A stretch of 64,000 bases of DNA from Aurantiochytrium sp. KH105 (GCA_003116975.1 BGKB01000162.1:82500-146499), one strand, 5' to 3'; numbered from the stretch's first letter, positions 40,401-51,205 are shown. A program made the numbers and translations. Notes: a model not told the origin generated them from the letters alone.

Positions 40401-43400
40401 CCTTGTGCTCGGCCAAGGGCGGGAGTCTGCCCCGCTTGCGTTGGCGTTGGGCTGTGCAAGCTATCACGAGCGGCAAGTACCTGGCCATGCGCATGATGCA
40501 AAGTCGAAATGATGAGAATGTGCGCGTCGAGGTTTTGGCATATGGACAAAAACGTGCAGTGTCTGGAATCCTTTTTCGTCGTGCAGCCCGCGTGATGCGA
40601 TGCGTGAAGCGTCTCGAGGAGGCGCAGGCCGAGGTAGACGCCGCCTTTCGTCGATACGAGCAAATGTCATCAGAACAGCTCTGCAGCGAGCTTGCCTCGC
40701 TCTCGAGCGAGTTTCACTATGAGATCGTGATTGATCAGGAGACCTCGCTCATGGACTTTGGGCGACAGAGGGAGCGGACAACCATTAAACTGCAATTTCC
40801 AGGGCGCGAGACGTCTGTGAAACTGACGGATGATCCAGTTGGCATTCGACGGCGCCTCATTGATAGCATTTTGCCCCTGCATCATGGGCACCGCTGTCTG
40901 GAGCGGGTTGTTCAGGTGTTGCGAGCTGACTTTGATGAGACCTGCAGTCCGGGCATCGGTCTTACACTCCCAATCCTGCCTGTGGCGCTGACGTTGCAAG
41001 GTGCTCGTTTTGAGGCACGTTTTGCTGCCGGCGGGAAGCGAGCCTTTTATCTCGTGAGCAAACTGCTCGCTGTTGACGAGAGCGCTGGAGCAATTAAAGT
41101 GCGTTTTCTTGATGGCGAAGAGCGACTGCTCGCTGCGTCCGACGTTCGCTACGTTGCGCCCTACGCTGCTCCAGACAAGGCAAACGTCGAGGCCGAGGAG
41201 GAGAAGACAGAAATTGCAAGGTTGACATTGCTCGATGTCTGTAAACGAGTTGGTCTGAATCGCGAATCGCTGGATCGCATCGCCGCGGAAGAGTCGTTGG
41301 CGCAGACCTCGCTCATGAGTATACATGGCATCAATTTGGACAAGTTGCAGAAGCTCATGGTCGATAGTGACCGCGAAGCACTTGCAGCGCGCCGTCTCGA
41401 ACGCGTGCTCGACGGAGCTCACGCAGATATCGTTGCGAGACTGTTTAACGCACCATTGAAGCGCGATCCCTCTCTTCGCACTCGCGTACGTGAGTGGTAT
41501 TGCAGCAAAAGCGCTTCGGAGCGACGGGTTGACGACTTGATCGTTTTGGTTGGCGTCGATTCTGAAATCGAAAGGGCTGCTCTTCGTGCGGCACTGAGTC
41601 ACCACTTTGGAGTGTCGTCTGCATTGCTAGACGCTCCATATGCGTCGTTTTCGGTGCGATTCGGACTCAAGGGAGATGCTCTGTCGTCCGCAAGCTCTTC
41701 AGCCGCAACGGGTGGAAGTACAGCTGCAGGAAGTATCGGAGATGATGGAGAGATGCGACCCGCCTTTGAGCTCGCAGGCAAGGCGCAATTGATGGCGCGC
41801 GTGGCGTCCATGTCTCCGACGCGAACTTCAAACCGACCGACCGAGTATCAGATATCGAAAGTGCTTCATGTAGACGATCGTGTGCGTGCCGCGCGTGTGC
41901 GTTTGGAGGACGACAGCGTGCGCGAGATCCCATGGAGCGAAATCATCGTGTCGTCGTCCGTGTCAAGCGCCATTATTTCAGATGATCGCAAGACGAAGAT
42001 GATTGCGAACGGTGTGAAGCACGCAGGCAAGCGAAGACGGCGCGAGGTTGAAGATGCGGCGGAGAGCGCGTCAGAAGACGAGAATGCAGTACAAGAAGAG
42101 GAATCAGACTTGGGTTCGCGTGCATCGAGTAAAAAGAGGCGCACTGGACCAGCGTCTCGAGGCGGTCATCGGCTTGCGTTTCAAGCAACTCGTGGCAGCG
42201 CGGTAATCTACGCGGATGAGATCGTGCGTGTGGACTTTGATGAGGGTGAAATTACGGTGCGCCGCGCTGACACCGGTCTGGTGGAGGTCTTCGACTGGGC
42301 CCATATGCTCGTGGACCACGAGTGGCACGGTGCCGTGAAGAATATGCACGAGGCTGTATCGGAAAAGTTTTCGCGGATTGCTGTGTTGGAGGCTACGATT
42401 GCCGAACAGTCCAAGCTGGCGCAAGATCTTCGTACCTATGCCAATACGTTGCAGGCTGCGTACGAGCGGGGCGCATCTCGCGTCGATACGCTGGAAAGAC
42501 AGGGTTTGATGGCTTTGCAGGAACTCATTGACAAGACCAATGTACCGGAGTGCGGCATTTGTCTCGATAAGATGGAGCGACCCACATGCACAATGTGCAT
42601 TCATTTGTTTTGTGAGGGCTGCATTGAGCAGCACATCAAGGCCACTGAAGGGAGAATGTGGCATATGTTGAGGAACGAGGCGCGACGCTTTCCGTGTCCG
42701 CTGTGTCGCCGCAAGCTGACGTACAATGAGATTTACCGTGTCTTGGAACCCTCGTCGAAAATGGATGCTCTGGGCGTGGCAAGCGCCTCTGGTGATGTCG
42801 ACAACGAGAATGCAGAGACAAAAGATTGTGAAGTTGAGGCAGGCAAAAAGGAAGAGTCCAAGGACAAAGGCAAGACGAGCAGAGTGACGCGCAAGGTAAC
42901 GCGAAGCATGCGGCGTGGCAACGAGGCTGTCGAGGATGAAAATGGCGACGACGAGGATGCCGGGGAAGGAGGCGAGCGTGAAGAGGACGGGGGAGCCATG
43001 GACACAAGTCCCAATGACAACGAAGTGGTGGAATCTATTGGCTTACCTTCGGCTGCTCGCTGGAGTGCATGCCCGGACGCTGAGGAGACAAGTCGGGAAC
43101 TCGCTCGATTTGCGCTGAGTGAAGCCGCGACGCAAAGCGTGGTGTCGCGCGTGGGTCTCGAGGCGCTGAGCACGAACTTTATCAATTTGCTTGCGGCAGT
43201 GACGGGGTTCCAGGGTCACGCGAACCCGTCGGAGCAGAACCGCGAGAAACGCGGATCAAAGATGGCTCGCGTGGTGAGCGATCTGAAGCGATTCGCCACA
43301 CAGGAGGGAAAGACGGTCGTGTTCTCGCAGCAGCGTCACACCGTCTTGCATCTTTCAAGTGTGCTGCAACAGGAGGAAGTTTTGCATGCGCGCATCGTCA

Positions 43401-44089
43401 AAGGCGACCGAGTTCCTGTCTTGCGAACAGCGCTCGAAGCGTTTTTAAAGAATGATGCTGTGCGCGTGCTCGTGCTGCAAAGCTCGAGCGCAGCCGCAGG
43501 GCTGACGCTGACAATTGCGACGCGAGTGCTCCTCTTTGAGCCCTTTTTGAAGCAAGGTGAAGAGCAGCAGGCCATCAACCGCGTGCATCGCATCGGACAA
43601 ACGCGTCCCGTGGAGACGATTTGCTACTTTACGCGAGGGACAGTGGAGGATCGGGTTTTGGCATGGCGCATGGAGCGCAATCGCGTCACTGTTCAAGACG
43701 CGGAAGACGAGTTGCTCGTGGATCCCGACGAAGCGGGGGTTAGCGGCGGGGTTTCGAACCAAGAGCGAGCTTTGGGAAGTCGCAGGTACTTGCGTTTCAT
43801 CACAGGTATGAGTGAGGCCGCGACCTCGACAGAAGAGGAGGATGAGGAGAATCGTCGTGTGGACGGCGATCACGATGTGGCTGCAGATAGAGATCAGGAG
43901 GATGAAGATGAAGCCAACGAAGACAGTGACCTTGACTCGCTTGATTCGAGCGAGAGTGATCTCTCAATCGCCCGACAACGACCACAGTCGTCGAATGGAG
44001 TGCGTTCCCGAGAGTCTTCTGTCGTGGAGATGCTATGGGATTCGAGTAGCGAGGATGACTACGACCACGACGTATTTAACCCTTTCTAG
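37451..44089 (+). CDS. SHPRH-like SNF2 ATPase with inserted RING finger
   Basis: 2212 residues, intronless, ATG at 37451 (CACCATGG). A basic N-terminus leads to SNF2 lobe 1: Walker A GLVCEEMGLGKT (~466-477), then DIVLATYRSV, a DEMQ box (LDEMQEI) and MISGTPVYTG. A poly-Ser tract (~570-603) interrupts lobe 1. About 1,100 residues follow, with three Tudor-like segments (~1199-1237, 1465-1503, 1582-1620). A C3HC4 RING (CGICLDKM..CTMCIHLFC..CPLC) lies at ~1699-1756, then an acidic linker, SNF2 lobe 2 (TVVFSQQRHTV ~1955; QQAINRVHRIGQTRP ~2040) and an acidic tail. RING between the lobes is the Rad5/SHPRH plan; such proteins polyubiquitinate PCNA in DNA-damage tolerance. No PHD or H15 domain is evident. 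Confidence 0.85.
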   Translation: MDNAPPRRRSTRQSAARCAAKEKETAAKEAKAKAEAAPKGKAKKTPRNKAGGNAAGASANVKQEDEYDVWHTRYTVSYDKIGSKVPETISFFTGKPAQLPQDWAQGCGGDRAAQYSHICSQGLRGYDPAKSLAKNELRTYFDAFRRVGYIDMRLKGRDSFVRNWLMYTPSGPHKSYTLATMTGNKETPKAILQRLLWRHDTGEPAAVESPISMAKLRKAVYGGKVQVKHEAHDGTEYSPEELLQWIDMVTTYQHPRVSPWRTPFVRCVSQIEQRSKTEVRARFHLYVNRLLFYMIADEGLRVLFRILRPSGGIVAPLSKQWTGEPVFRKSLDGASTRQGDQFTVTSLLGSHESVGYAQYKASPPGLALEMRDYQLQTLQWMVDQERLPRGLNGCFWEERAWTPTLQEEAEEAVTTGRKASSRQKGTKIEAKAETESTESNMEESFYFSSELGELRLQKPPLVRGGLVCEEMGLGKTLEFIALILHDRVSPEVDYAPREDLYASQASLFVVPDALLPQWAEELEKCLEKPRGLRIATLESRTEQYREYATLRRHMGPSSAAASEPPLPGASTSSSSSSSSSSSSSSSSSSTSSSSSSSSSSSSAVSQNITDAPPAPDDVAEDIIFSNVMTRRRGPDTEKAAQDLAACDIVLATYRSVQQCSLLINMVHWRRVCLDEMQEIRSSTTVLASKCRSITARARWMISGTPVYTGIDDIHGELNFLGVIPFCLPDNSDGFWGRCVKTPYEARDEKSLSRLGLLLSHIMMRHSKKQTYIANPSKTILELPVATMRFVGVPLASPERALYRYIEVLVNRAVGLMEVRNQRRSMRNAQSRPWAVGAELLRTFASSPQLVSGGNGAPQQLSNLNTFVRDLLQTLRARDVLRNREESRVISDIFSGFPALPGDELRDLLLSAEAAVASKSSSSRGGRGGASGASAMVSSLNRQQYAATAGAGAGAAAGAVREHILERLNETKDKLETAIRGSSEALCSAKGGSLPRLRWRWAVQAITSGKYLAMRMMQSRNDENVRVEVLAYGQKRAVSGILFRRAARVMRCVKRLEEAQAEVDAAFRRYEQMSSEQLCSELASLSSEFHYEIVIDQETSLMDFGRQRERTTIKLQFPGRETSVKLTDDPVGIRRRLIDSILPLHHGHRCLERVVQVLRADFDETCSPGIGLTLPILPVALTLQGARFEARFAAGGKRAFYLVSKLLAVDESAGAIKVRFLDGEERLLAASDVRYVAPYAAPDKANVEAEEEKTEIARLTLLDVCKRVGLNRESLDRIAAEESLAQTSLMSIHGINLDKLQKLMVDSDREALAARRLERVLDGAHADIVARLFNAPLKRDPSLRTRVREWYCSKSASERRVDDLIVLVGVDSEIERAALRAALSHHFGVSSALLDAPYASFSVRFGLKGDALSSASSSAATGGSTAAGSIGDDGEMRPAFELAGKAQLMARVASMSPTRTSNRPTEYQISKVLHVDDRVRAARVRLEDDSVREIPWSEIIVSSSVSSAIISDDRKTKMIANGVKHAGKRRRREVEDAAESASEDENAVQEEESDLGSRASSKKRRTGPASRGGHRLAFQATRGSAVIYADEIVRVDFDEGEITVRRADTGLVEVFDWAHMLVDHEWHGAVKNMHEAVSEKFSRIAVLEATIAEQSKLAQDLRTYANTLQAAYERGASRVDTLERQGLMALQELIDKTNVPECGICLDKMERPTCTMCIHLFCEGCIEQHIKATEGRMWHMLRNEARRFPCPLCRRKLTYNEIYRVLEPSSKMDALGVASASGDVDNENAETKDCEVEAGKKEESKDKGKTSRVTRKVTRSMRRGNEAVEDENGDDEDAGEGGEREEDGGAMDTSPNDNEVVESIGLPSAARWSACPDAEETSRELARFALSEAATQSVVSRVGLEALSTNFINLLAAVTGFQGHANPSEQNREKRGSKMARVVSDLKRFATQEGKTVVFSQQRHTVLHLSSVLQQEEVLHARIVKGDRVPVLRTALEAFLKNDAVRVLVLQSSSAAAGLTLTIATRVLLFEPFLKQGEEQQAINRVHRIGQTRPVETICYFTRGTVEDRVLAWRMERNRVTVQDAEDELLVDPDEAGVSGGVSNQERALGSRRYLRFITGMSEAATSTEEEDEENRRVDGDHDVAADRDQEDEDEANEDSDLDSLDSSESDLSIARQRPQSSNGVRSRESSVVEMLWDSSSEDDYDHDVFNPF
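39150..39258 (+). repeat. Poly-serine coding microsatellite in the SHPRH-like gene
   Basis: In-frame TCC/TCT/TCA repeats encode about 35 residues that are nearly all Ser. They lie inside SNF2 lobe 1, probably as a surface loop. Confidence 0.9.
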
Positions 44090-45865
44090 TCGCTAGTCGT
44101 ACAATCAAGAACCATCCAATCTTTTCCATTTCCTTATCCTTTTCCTTTCAAACTTTGTTGATTGCATCCGCATTTGGCCACATCATCCAAGATCTCTCTC
44201 CCCTCACCGAGAAGAGAATCTGCGAAGGCGAATCTTGGCGAATCTTGGCTTTCTTGACGAATCTTGCCCGGCTGCCCCTCTCCTTCTTTAGCCCCGCTGG
44301 AGTGACTACAACTTCGTGACTATCCCCCTTGAGAGTGTGCGGTTAAGGTCTTTTCTACCAGCACGCGCCGTAGTGTAGAGGTTAGTTTGCATCTCTTACC
44401 TTCATTTGACAAATATTTCATATTACCAGACTTGGTATACAAACCAATATTGAAGGAAACTATCCATATATAGAGAGCGCGATGATGTCGGGTCTTGTAC
44501 GCTGAGTGTTCGTGCGGAGCTGAGCGGCGGCCAGGGTCAGACGTGGGGGCCAGAGTGCGAGTCGCTGCGCGGTGACGTCGAGGTCAAAAGAGGGTGAAAC
44601 TCTGCAGCCGCCACGCCCTTCACAGCAGAAAGTACCGGCGGCCGCACTGTCCGCTGCAGGCAGCCGCCCGCCGCCAGTGGTGTTTCATGTATCCGTAGTA
44701 TTCGTCCACTGCAAAATGATCGCCTTGCTCTTGACTCTTGACTGATTAAAATTCGTTTTTTCCACGCCGCGTTGGCTACTTTCATGAACCCGTCCCATTC
44801 TGGCTTCTCTCTCGCTCTCACTTCCGGCCTTGCAAGTTGCTTTGCCTCCGTCGCCGTTCCGTGTGCCTTCAAGGCAGCGGGCCGCGAATTGCGACACTAG
44901 GTCAAAATCGCGCTCTGTCTGCCGGGCGGCGCCGTCCAAGAAGATCTCCTGGCCTGTCTGCGTGCAGCTGCAGCTAGCGACTTGAGCCCGAGGAGGAAGA
45001 TAAGTCAACGCCATCGAGACGGACCCGGAGGAGGTATACCTGGAGCGGCCCTTTGGGCGCGTGTGCTGGGCGGCGACCATCGTCTGTCACCTAACAGGGC
45101 GTCCTGTTTTCTCCATTTTCTCGCAATTTTTATTTTCCATTTTCTTTTCCTTCGAGGTGCCTCCGGCGACCATACCGAGATCAACGAGACGAGCGAGACG
45201 GTGAGTGAGCGCGGCGCGACACGCGGAGGCGCGCGAGGCGAGGCGAGGCGCGGCGCGGCGCGGCGGCGCAGCAGCACGCCGCGAGCGGTCGCGGGAAGAC
45301 AGGCGTCGGCGTCGAGCGGTGTAGTACAGGGATGCAGAGGAGATTCTTGAAAGGCATGGCGCACGAGCATGCACGCATGCTGTGTTGGCGCACTACGCTG
45401 CTTGCTCGCGACGCCGCCACCGACGACGAGGAGGACTACAGGAACGACGGGGAGCGATTGATGCGCAGCGGGTAGAGGAGGGACGGGATGCCTGCCTGCG
45501 CGGCAGCGAAGAGCGGGTCGCGGGCTGAGCGTAGAAGCGCAGATGTACAGGCTGGCCATTGTTTGACCCAGACTGGCCTTTTCCCTCTCTCCCTCTGTCT
45601 ACCTGGCCTTGTTGTGTTGTGTGCGCGTGCTCCGCTGCACCTTGTTGGTTGTTTGATGAGAGAGCGCGGAGTCTCGAGAGCGAGGGTTATGCATATGCGT
45701 GCATGCACGGGCAGGGACGAGGCGTGCGATGGCGTGTAGGGAATTAAGGGACGGCATAACTGACTCCGAGAGGCAACTTTCATCGAATGAATGAATGAAT
45801 GAATGTGCCGAAGCGGGTTGACGCAGGTATATAAAGCGACACCAAGACCAACTCGTGAAGGAAAG
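44090..45865. other. Spacer between SHPRH-like and UGDH genes
   Basis: 1.8 kb. AT-rich near 44390-44480, GC-rich with GGCGA repeats near 45225-45290, and (GAAT)5 near 45786. A short tRNA D-arm-like sequence at 44367-44400 has no matching T-arm. The UGDH promoter lies at the right end. No gene is supported. Confidence 0.5.
45828..45835 (+). promoter_or_regulatory. TATA box candidate for UGDH
   Basis: TATATAAA ends 31 nt before the UGDH ATG. With usual TATA-to-start spacing the 5' leader would be only a few bases, so transcription may instead start from another site. Confidence 0.45.
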
Positions 45866-47266
45866 ATGGGCAAGTGCGCAGGCTTGCAGATTGTCTGCAT
45901 CGGTGCCGGCTATGTGGGCGGCCCGACAATGGCGATGATCGCCTACAAGTGCCACGACGTGACCGTGACGGTGGTGGACATTAGTGAGAAGCAAATCGCG
46001 GCCTGGAACTCGGACACGCTCCCGATCTACGAGCCGGGCCTCGATGACATCGTCAAGGAGCGACGGAACAAGAACCTCTTCTTCTCGACGGACGTGGACG
46101 GCGCCGTGGAGAAGGGTGACATCATCTTTGTGAGCGTGAACACGCCGACCAAGACAAGTGGTATTGGCGCGGGCCGCGCAGCGAACATCTCGAACTGCGA
46201 GCTTGTGGCGCGCAACATCGCCAAGGTGGCGACCTCGCCCAAGATTGTGGTGGAGAAGTCGACGGTGCCCGTGCGCACTGCCGAGAGCATGGGCCGTGTG
46301 CTGGCGGCCAACGAGAAGGGCATCAAGCACCAGATTATCTCGTCGCCCGAGTTCCTTGCCGAGGGCACTGCGATTGAGGATCTCCTCGAGCCAAGCCGCG
46401 TCCTCATTGGTGGCGAGCAGACACCCGAGGGCCATGCCGCCGTGCAAAAGCTTGTGGACGTCTACGAGTACTGGTGCCCGCGTGAGCGCATCATCACCAC
46501 GAACCTGTGGTCGTCGGAGCTTTCTAAGCTTGTGGCGAACGCCTTTTTGGCGCAGCGCGTGAGCTCGATCAACTCGATCTCTGCTCTCTGCGAGGTGAGC
46601 GGCGCCGACGTTGACGAGGTGGCCCGCGCCGTGGGCACGGACTACCGCATCGGCAAGCACTTTCTCAAGAGCAGTGTCGGTTTCGGCGGCAGCTGCTTCA
46701 AGAAGGATATTCTTAACCTTGTGTACCTGTGCGAGTCCTTTGGTCTCCACGACGTGGCAGAGTACTGGAATTGGGTGGTGAAGATGAACGAGCTGCAAAA
46801 GGAGCGTTTTGCCAAGACTATTGTCAAGCGCATGTTCAACACGGTGACCCGCAAGAAGATTGCCGTGCTCGGCTTCGCCTTCAAGGCTGACACCGGCGAC
46901 ACCCGTGAGACCGCTGCCTCGGACGTCTGCCGCTTCCTGCTGGAGGAGGGTGCGCGCCTTAGCGTCTACGACCCCAAGGTGCTCGCTGAGGATATGGAGC
47001 GCGAGCTCTTGTACGCCAAGTGCGAGAAGGATCAGATTGATCAGCAGATCACCCGTGTCGAGGACGTGTACGCGGCGGCGAAGGACGCGCACGCCGTTGT
47101 GATTCTTACCGAGTGGAAGGAATTCAAGGAGCTCGACTTTGACAAGATCTACAGCGTCATGGAGAAGCCTGCCTTCATCTTTGATGGCCGCAACATCCTT
47201 GACCACGCTGGTCTGCGCGAGAAGGGCTTTGAGGTCTTTGCGCTTGGCAAGAACAAAATCAACTGA
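45866..47266 (+). CDS. UGDH: UDP-glucose 6-dehydrogenase
   Basis: 466 residues from the ATG at 45866 (AAAGATGG). Oxidises UDP-glucose to UDP-glucuronate with 2 NAD+ in the cytosol, feeding polysaccharide synthesis. The N-terminal Rossmann motif is GAGYVGGP (~13-20), followed by VDIS, NTPTK and STVPV. The active-site loop [10 protein letters not shown] has the catalytic Cys at ~277 (Cys276 in the human enzyme). The central [11 protein letters not shown] and [11 protein letters not shown] segments bind substrate, and the C-domain has [13 protein letters not shown]. Length equals the animal enzyme. Strong C/G third-position bias suggests high expression. Confidence 0.97.
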   Translation: MGKCAGLQIVCIGAGYVGGPTMAMIAYKCHDVTVTVVDISEKQIAAWNSDTLPIYEPGLDDIVKERRNKNLFFSTDVDGAVEKGDIIFVSVNTPTKTSGIGAGRAANISNCELVARNIAKVATSPKIVVEKSTVPVRTAESMGRVLAANEKGIKHQIISSPEFLAEGTAIEDLLEPSRVLIGGEQTPEGHAAVQKLVDVYEYWCPRERIITTNLWSSELSKLVANAFLAQRVSSINSISALCEVSGADVDEVARAVGTDYRIGKHFLKSSVGFGGSCFKKDILNLVYLCESFGLHDVAEYWNWVVKMNELQKERFAKTIVKRMFNTVTRKKIAVLGFAFKADTGDTRETAASDVCRFLLEEGARLSVYDPKVLAEDMERELLYAKCEKDQIDQQITRVEDVYAAAKDAHAVVILTEWKEFKELDFDKIYSVMEKPAFIFDGRNILDHAGLREKGFEVFALGKNKIN

Positions 47267-48348
47267 GCTCACTAGGACATTGTCTGGTAGCTAGCATCAT
47301 TCAATTCCGTCACCAAGCAGACCGATGATTCACTTTCTCTCGTCTTTCACGAAACCAAACAAGTATTGGAGGCGAAGCGACTTATTCAACGCACACATAA
47401 ATGGCCATTTATCTGAATGTGGCGATAAACCTGGAAACTTTGTGATTTCACCGACTATCATTCAATACATTCTTGCCCGTACTCTTGGTGAGTGTCAACT
47501 TGCTTCTTTTCTGCCCTCTTCTTTCAGAACCTCAAACGAGGAGCACTGGTGAACTTGGCCATCTTGTATACTGCAAAACTTTTTTGTGATCTAGGCCTAC
47601 AGCGTCCATATTGGCGATCTGACTCCTGACGGCATGTCCTTGACCATTGGCGCGTGCTTACGAAGACGCCACCTTGCGAGGCCGCGCTTTTGGGCACCCG
47701 ATGGTCGAGGATGAAAACCCTGAGGGCAAGGAAAACATGAATTTTTAGAATGGAACGGAGCTGCCCAGCTACTGCAAAAAACAAAGAATAGGCAATTCAG
47801 GACTGCCCTCGGCAACAAGAACAAGCACGAGAGAAAAACTCACACACAAACAAACACGAAGGAACCGACAAAATCAAGATGGAAGGTGAAAATGTCGATA
47901 ATGACAATTGCTAGCTAGCTAAACTAGCTGACTCGCTCGCTCACTTTGCTTACTCACTTTGCTTGCTCGCTTGCTGGAGGGGGTCAAGCGCGCCAGCAAG
48001 GCAGAAAATGGAATGCAATGCGCACTTTTGCACCCGATGCCGTTCTCAACGCATCGAAAGCATCGTCAAAGGAATCAAACGCTCGCAGGAAACATTTACT
48101 GAGAGTCGATTGCGCGGGCCTACACGTGTGACGTGCGACCCGCTATCACGGATAATCAGGGGGTGCAAAGAAAGGGGGCGAGAGCGCGCTCGCTCGCATG
48201 CATAAACGCAGGCATGCATGCAACAGGCGCAAATGATTGGAATAAAGGAGATGGACGGATGTGGGGGATGGGGAGTGGGGAGGGGGAAGAGGAAAGGAAT
48301 GGAAAGGGGAAAGGAAGGAAAAAGGTAACTCACAAAGAAAAAGTCGCC
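47267..48348. other. Convergent spacer, UGDH / eIF3i
   Basis: 1.1 kb between two converging genes. GCT/CTAG-type short repeats occur near 47910-47980 and purine-rich sequence near 48250-48330. No gene is seen. Confidence 0.5.
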
Positions 48349-49778
48349 TTACATGGTCTGGAGCGCCGAAAGATCGTCGAGCTCGGAGTGCATCTCAAAG
48401 TACGAGGGGTCGAACTCGTGAACACGGACGTAGCCATCCTCACTTCCGCTCGTGAACCTGTGAATAATAAGAAAGAAAAGAGAAAAGAATGTCAGTCGAT
48501 TGCTGTCTGGCGGGCGGTCAAGCGGCATCACGTAGAAACCACGCCAGTACACTGCACCTTGAAAGGCAAAATGGAGGAGGGGAGAATGCAAGACACAAAC
48601 GAAAGACGACAACGGCAGCGGCTTCATGTGGACGCTCAGTAAAAGCGTTTGTCTTCACTGGTTCTCTCAGTGCCCAGTGCTTCAATGTCCTCATTGCGCC
48701 ATGACCTCTCAAAAGCCGAAGCCGTCGCCGTCGCATACTGTGTGCCCCCCCCCCCCCCCTTTCGCCCAGCGAGACAGGCAGGCAGGTAGGCAGGCAGGCA
48801 GGCAGGCAGGCTTGCTGCGAATGCGTGTCTGTATCTACAAGATCAAGAGAAGGAGATAGAAACTTACCCGGTACCCTCGGGGTGCACGGCGAGCGTGTTG
48901 ATGGGGCCGAAATGACCCTTGATGCTGCCGAAGGCATCGGCGAAAACCATGTGAAAGATCTTGGTCTCGAACTTGCCGACGCGGCTCGAGGTGGTGGTGA
49001 CGCTCATGGCATCCTGACCACCAGCAACAAAGACGTGCTCCTTGATGGGGGAAATACCGACGGCGTTGACAGGCCTCTCGGTGGCGTAGGTCTTGAGCGG
49101 TTTGAGCTCTGCAGCGTCCCAGAGAATGGCGTTGCAGTCGGCCGAGCCCGTCATGAAGAGGTACTTTTCCTTGTTCCAGGAGATGGCGTTAATGCGTTTC
49201 GTGTGCTCGTGGACCTCGCGGATGACGCGGCCCGACTCGACCTCGTGCAGACGCATGACGCCAAACTCGTCGGCGGAGAGAAGGTTCTTGTTGAGGGGCA
49301 TCCAGGTCGCCTTGGAGAGCTTCTTGCCCTGCTCGAGGCCGTTGACCTCCCACATGTACTTGGGTCCCTCGGGCTGCTCGGCGTTGGGGTCGAACTCGTA
49401 GACGCTGATGCAGGCCGGGGAGCCACGGAAAGGATCGGAAACGGTCACGAACATTTGCGATCCCTCGGAGAACTCAACGTGGCGCACGGGGCCAGTGTGC
49501 GGGAAGTCAAAGATTTTCTTGCCGCTCTCGACGTCCCAGACCTTGGCGGTCATGTCTGCGCCGCCGGTGACGAGGTACTTGGAGTCGACGGTCACGTCGA
49601 GGTGCCACACAGTACCGCGGTGGCCATTCTCCGAGTAGGTTCCGATCCGCTCGCCGTTGCTGCTGCGCCAGAGCGTCGGCTGGCTGTCTTTGCTGCACGA
49701 GAAGAGCAGGTCGCCCTCCGTGTTGTACTTGACCGTGGTCAGCGGCCGGGTGTGGCCCTTGAGGATGAGTGGCCTCAT
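48349..49778 (-). CDS. EIF3I: Translation initiation factor eIF3 subunit I, two exons: complement(join(48349..48457,48868..49778))
   Basis: 339 residues once spliced. WD40 propeller protein of the eIF3 complex, which binds the 40S ribosome and recruits mRNA. Exon 1 begins MRPLILKGHTRPLTTVKYN and carries most repeats, including GHRGTVWHLDV, VWDVESGKKI, KRINAISWN, and AGGQDAMSVTTTSSRVGKFE plus KGHFGPINTLAVHPEGTG, all diagnostic of eIF3i. It then hits GTAAGT. Exon 2 restores the conserved end FTSGSEDGYVRVHEFDPSYF. The join creates a Gly codon across the splice site. Length matches the family (~325-345). Start-codon choice is secure because the family begins MRPI/LLKGH. Confidence 0.96.
48458..48867 (-). 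other. Intron of eIF3i (410 nt)
   Basis: Donor CCGG|GTAAGT at 48867, acceptor TTATTATTCACAG|GTTC at 48458, with a pyrimidine tract before the acceptor. On the plus strand it holds a poly-C run (about 48747-48760) and GCAG repeats (about 48776-48812). Confidence 0.93.
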
Positions 49779-51205
49779 GGTTGCAGTTGCTGCTGCTGCT
49801 GCTGCTGTTCGAGGCGCGGCACTCGCCGCTCCTGTGCGCTCGCTCGTCCGGACGCGCTAGGCGGCGCGGGGAGAGAGGCGAGGCAAGGGGAAAGCTGGCT
49901 CGCGCGGCGCAGACGTGCGTGCGTGCGTGGGCTCGCGCGGGCTCGTGGCGGCGCGGCCTTGGCTCGAGGTCGATCTGCTCGCTCTGCTTCTCCCCTTTCT
50001 TTCTCTCTGTCTAGCTCTCCGTCCCTCTCCTAACCAGCGGCGCCGCGCAGCCAGCCAGCCACCTCTGCTAGAGAGAGGGAGCGCAAGTGGGTTATGGTCC
50101 CCGCCGCAAGTGGGTTATGGCCCCGCGCCAAGTGCGCTATCCGCAGCGCAAAGAGCGCTATCCCGCCGCCAGACCCGCGTAACGAAGGCCGCTCATTCTC
50201 GACGCGCGCGCGGCGCCGCGGCCGCGGGAGGTTGTAGAATAGTAAGGGCCGCAGGATATAAGGAAGGATATCATGCGTCAGAGAGGATATTACGCGTTTG
50301 ATGCGAAAGCTTGATGATCAAGTTTTCATGACTCAGAGGCATGGGAGGATGCACGAGGACGACGGGCGGTAGCAGCAGCAGCAGCAGCAGCGACGACTGC
50401 GAGGCGGACATCTTGTAGGAAGAGAGGGAGATGGAGAGTTGCAGCTGCTGCTGCTGCTGCAGCTGCTGGTCGGCCGTCTTTTTGTATGAGTATGGATGCT
50501 CGGAACGCAATGCGTGCTAATTTTTATCCGAAGAATGATCGCTGAATGGGCCCAGGCATCCTGAGCGGCGCGGCTGGCATGTGGCATGGCTGCCTTCAAG
50601 TCGATGGTCATTCACTCATTCATTCATTCATGAATCCGGCCGCGACCACCATCGTCATCATCCATGGCGTGAATACATACTATATCAATAGAAAGAACGC
50701 GAGGGAACCAGCCCAGCATTCCGTCGGCGCTACTCCAATTTCGCGCAGCGTGCCGGGACCGTCGTTCTTGCAGAGCCACCTCCTCGCGCAAGGCCCTCTC
50801 CTTTTCCACGTCCCGGATGCGCCCTCCCGTCCTCGCTCTCGTCTCCTCCCTGCTCCGCCTACCTTCTCGAAGCGACGCGACGCGCGACCACGCGAAGCGA
50901 AGCGATGCGCAGCGAAGCGAAGGGAGGCGATGCCGCGGGGTCCGCGCAGTAGGCGCCAACCTGCGATCACGTTCCCGCCGCGGCTTCCTCTGCGGGCGCG
51001 AGTCTGCTAATAAAGAGGTCCTCTGCCTGCCTGGCTGATGGATGACACATGTGAGGGGAGGAGAGCAGAGCAGAGGAGCGGCGATCTTGGCCGCGCGTTC
51101 GCTCGGCAGAATCGCAACGCCGGCGCGAGGACTCGAGCAAGGACAGCAGCGGCAGCAGCAGCAGGCAGCGGAGCGGGAGCGGAGAGCAGCGGGAGAGCAG
51201 CGAAG
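49779..51205. other. Divergent spacer, eIF3i / Cu-Zn SOD
   Basis: 1.4 kb serving two divergent genes. It has CTG/AGC triplet runs (about 49787-49805, 50372-50390, 50446-50465), a degenerate ~23-bp repeat at 50083-50170 and GCGAAGC repeats near 50890-50930. No gene is seen. Confidence 0.5.
50083..50170. repeat. Degenerate ~23-bp tandem repeat, four copies
   Basis: Two close copies of GCAAGTGGGTTATGG(T/C)CCC at 50083 and 50106 are followed by two diverged copies (CAAGTGCGCTATCC at 50129, CAAAGAGCGCTATCCC at 50149). The run lies about 300 bp upstream of eIF3i. Confidence 0.75.

Noticed and set aside
44367..44400. tRNA D-arm-like sequence (GTAGTGTAGAGGTTAG)
   Set aside because: No T-arm, B-box or matching 3' acceptor strand follows within 100 bp, so at most a fragment.
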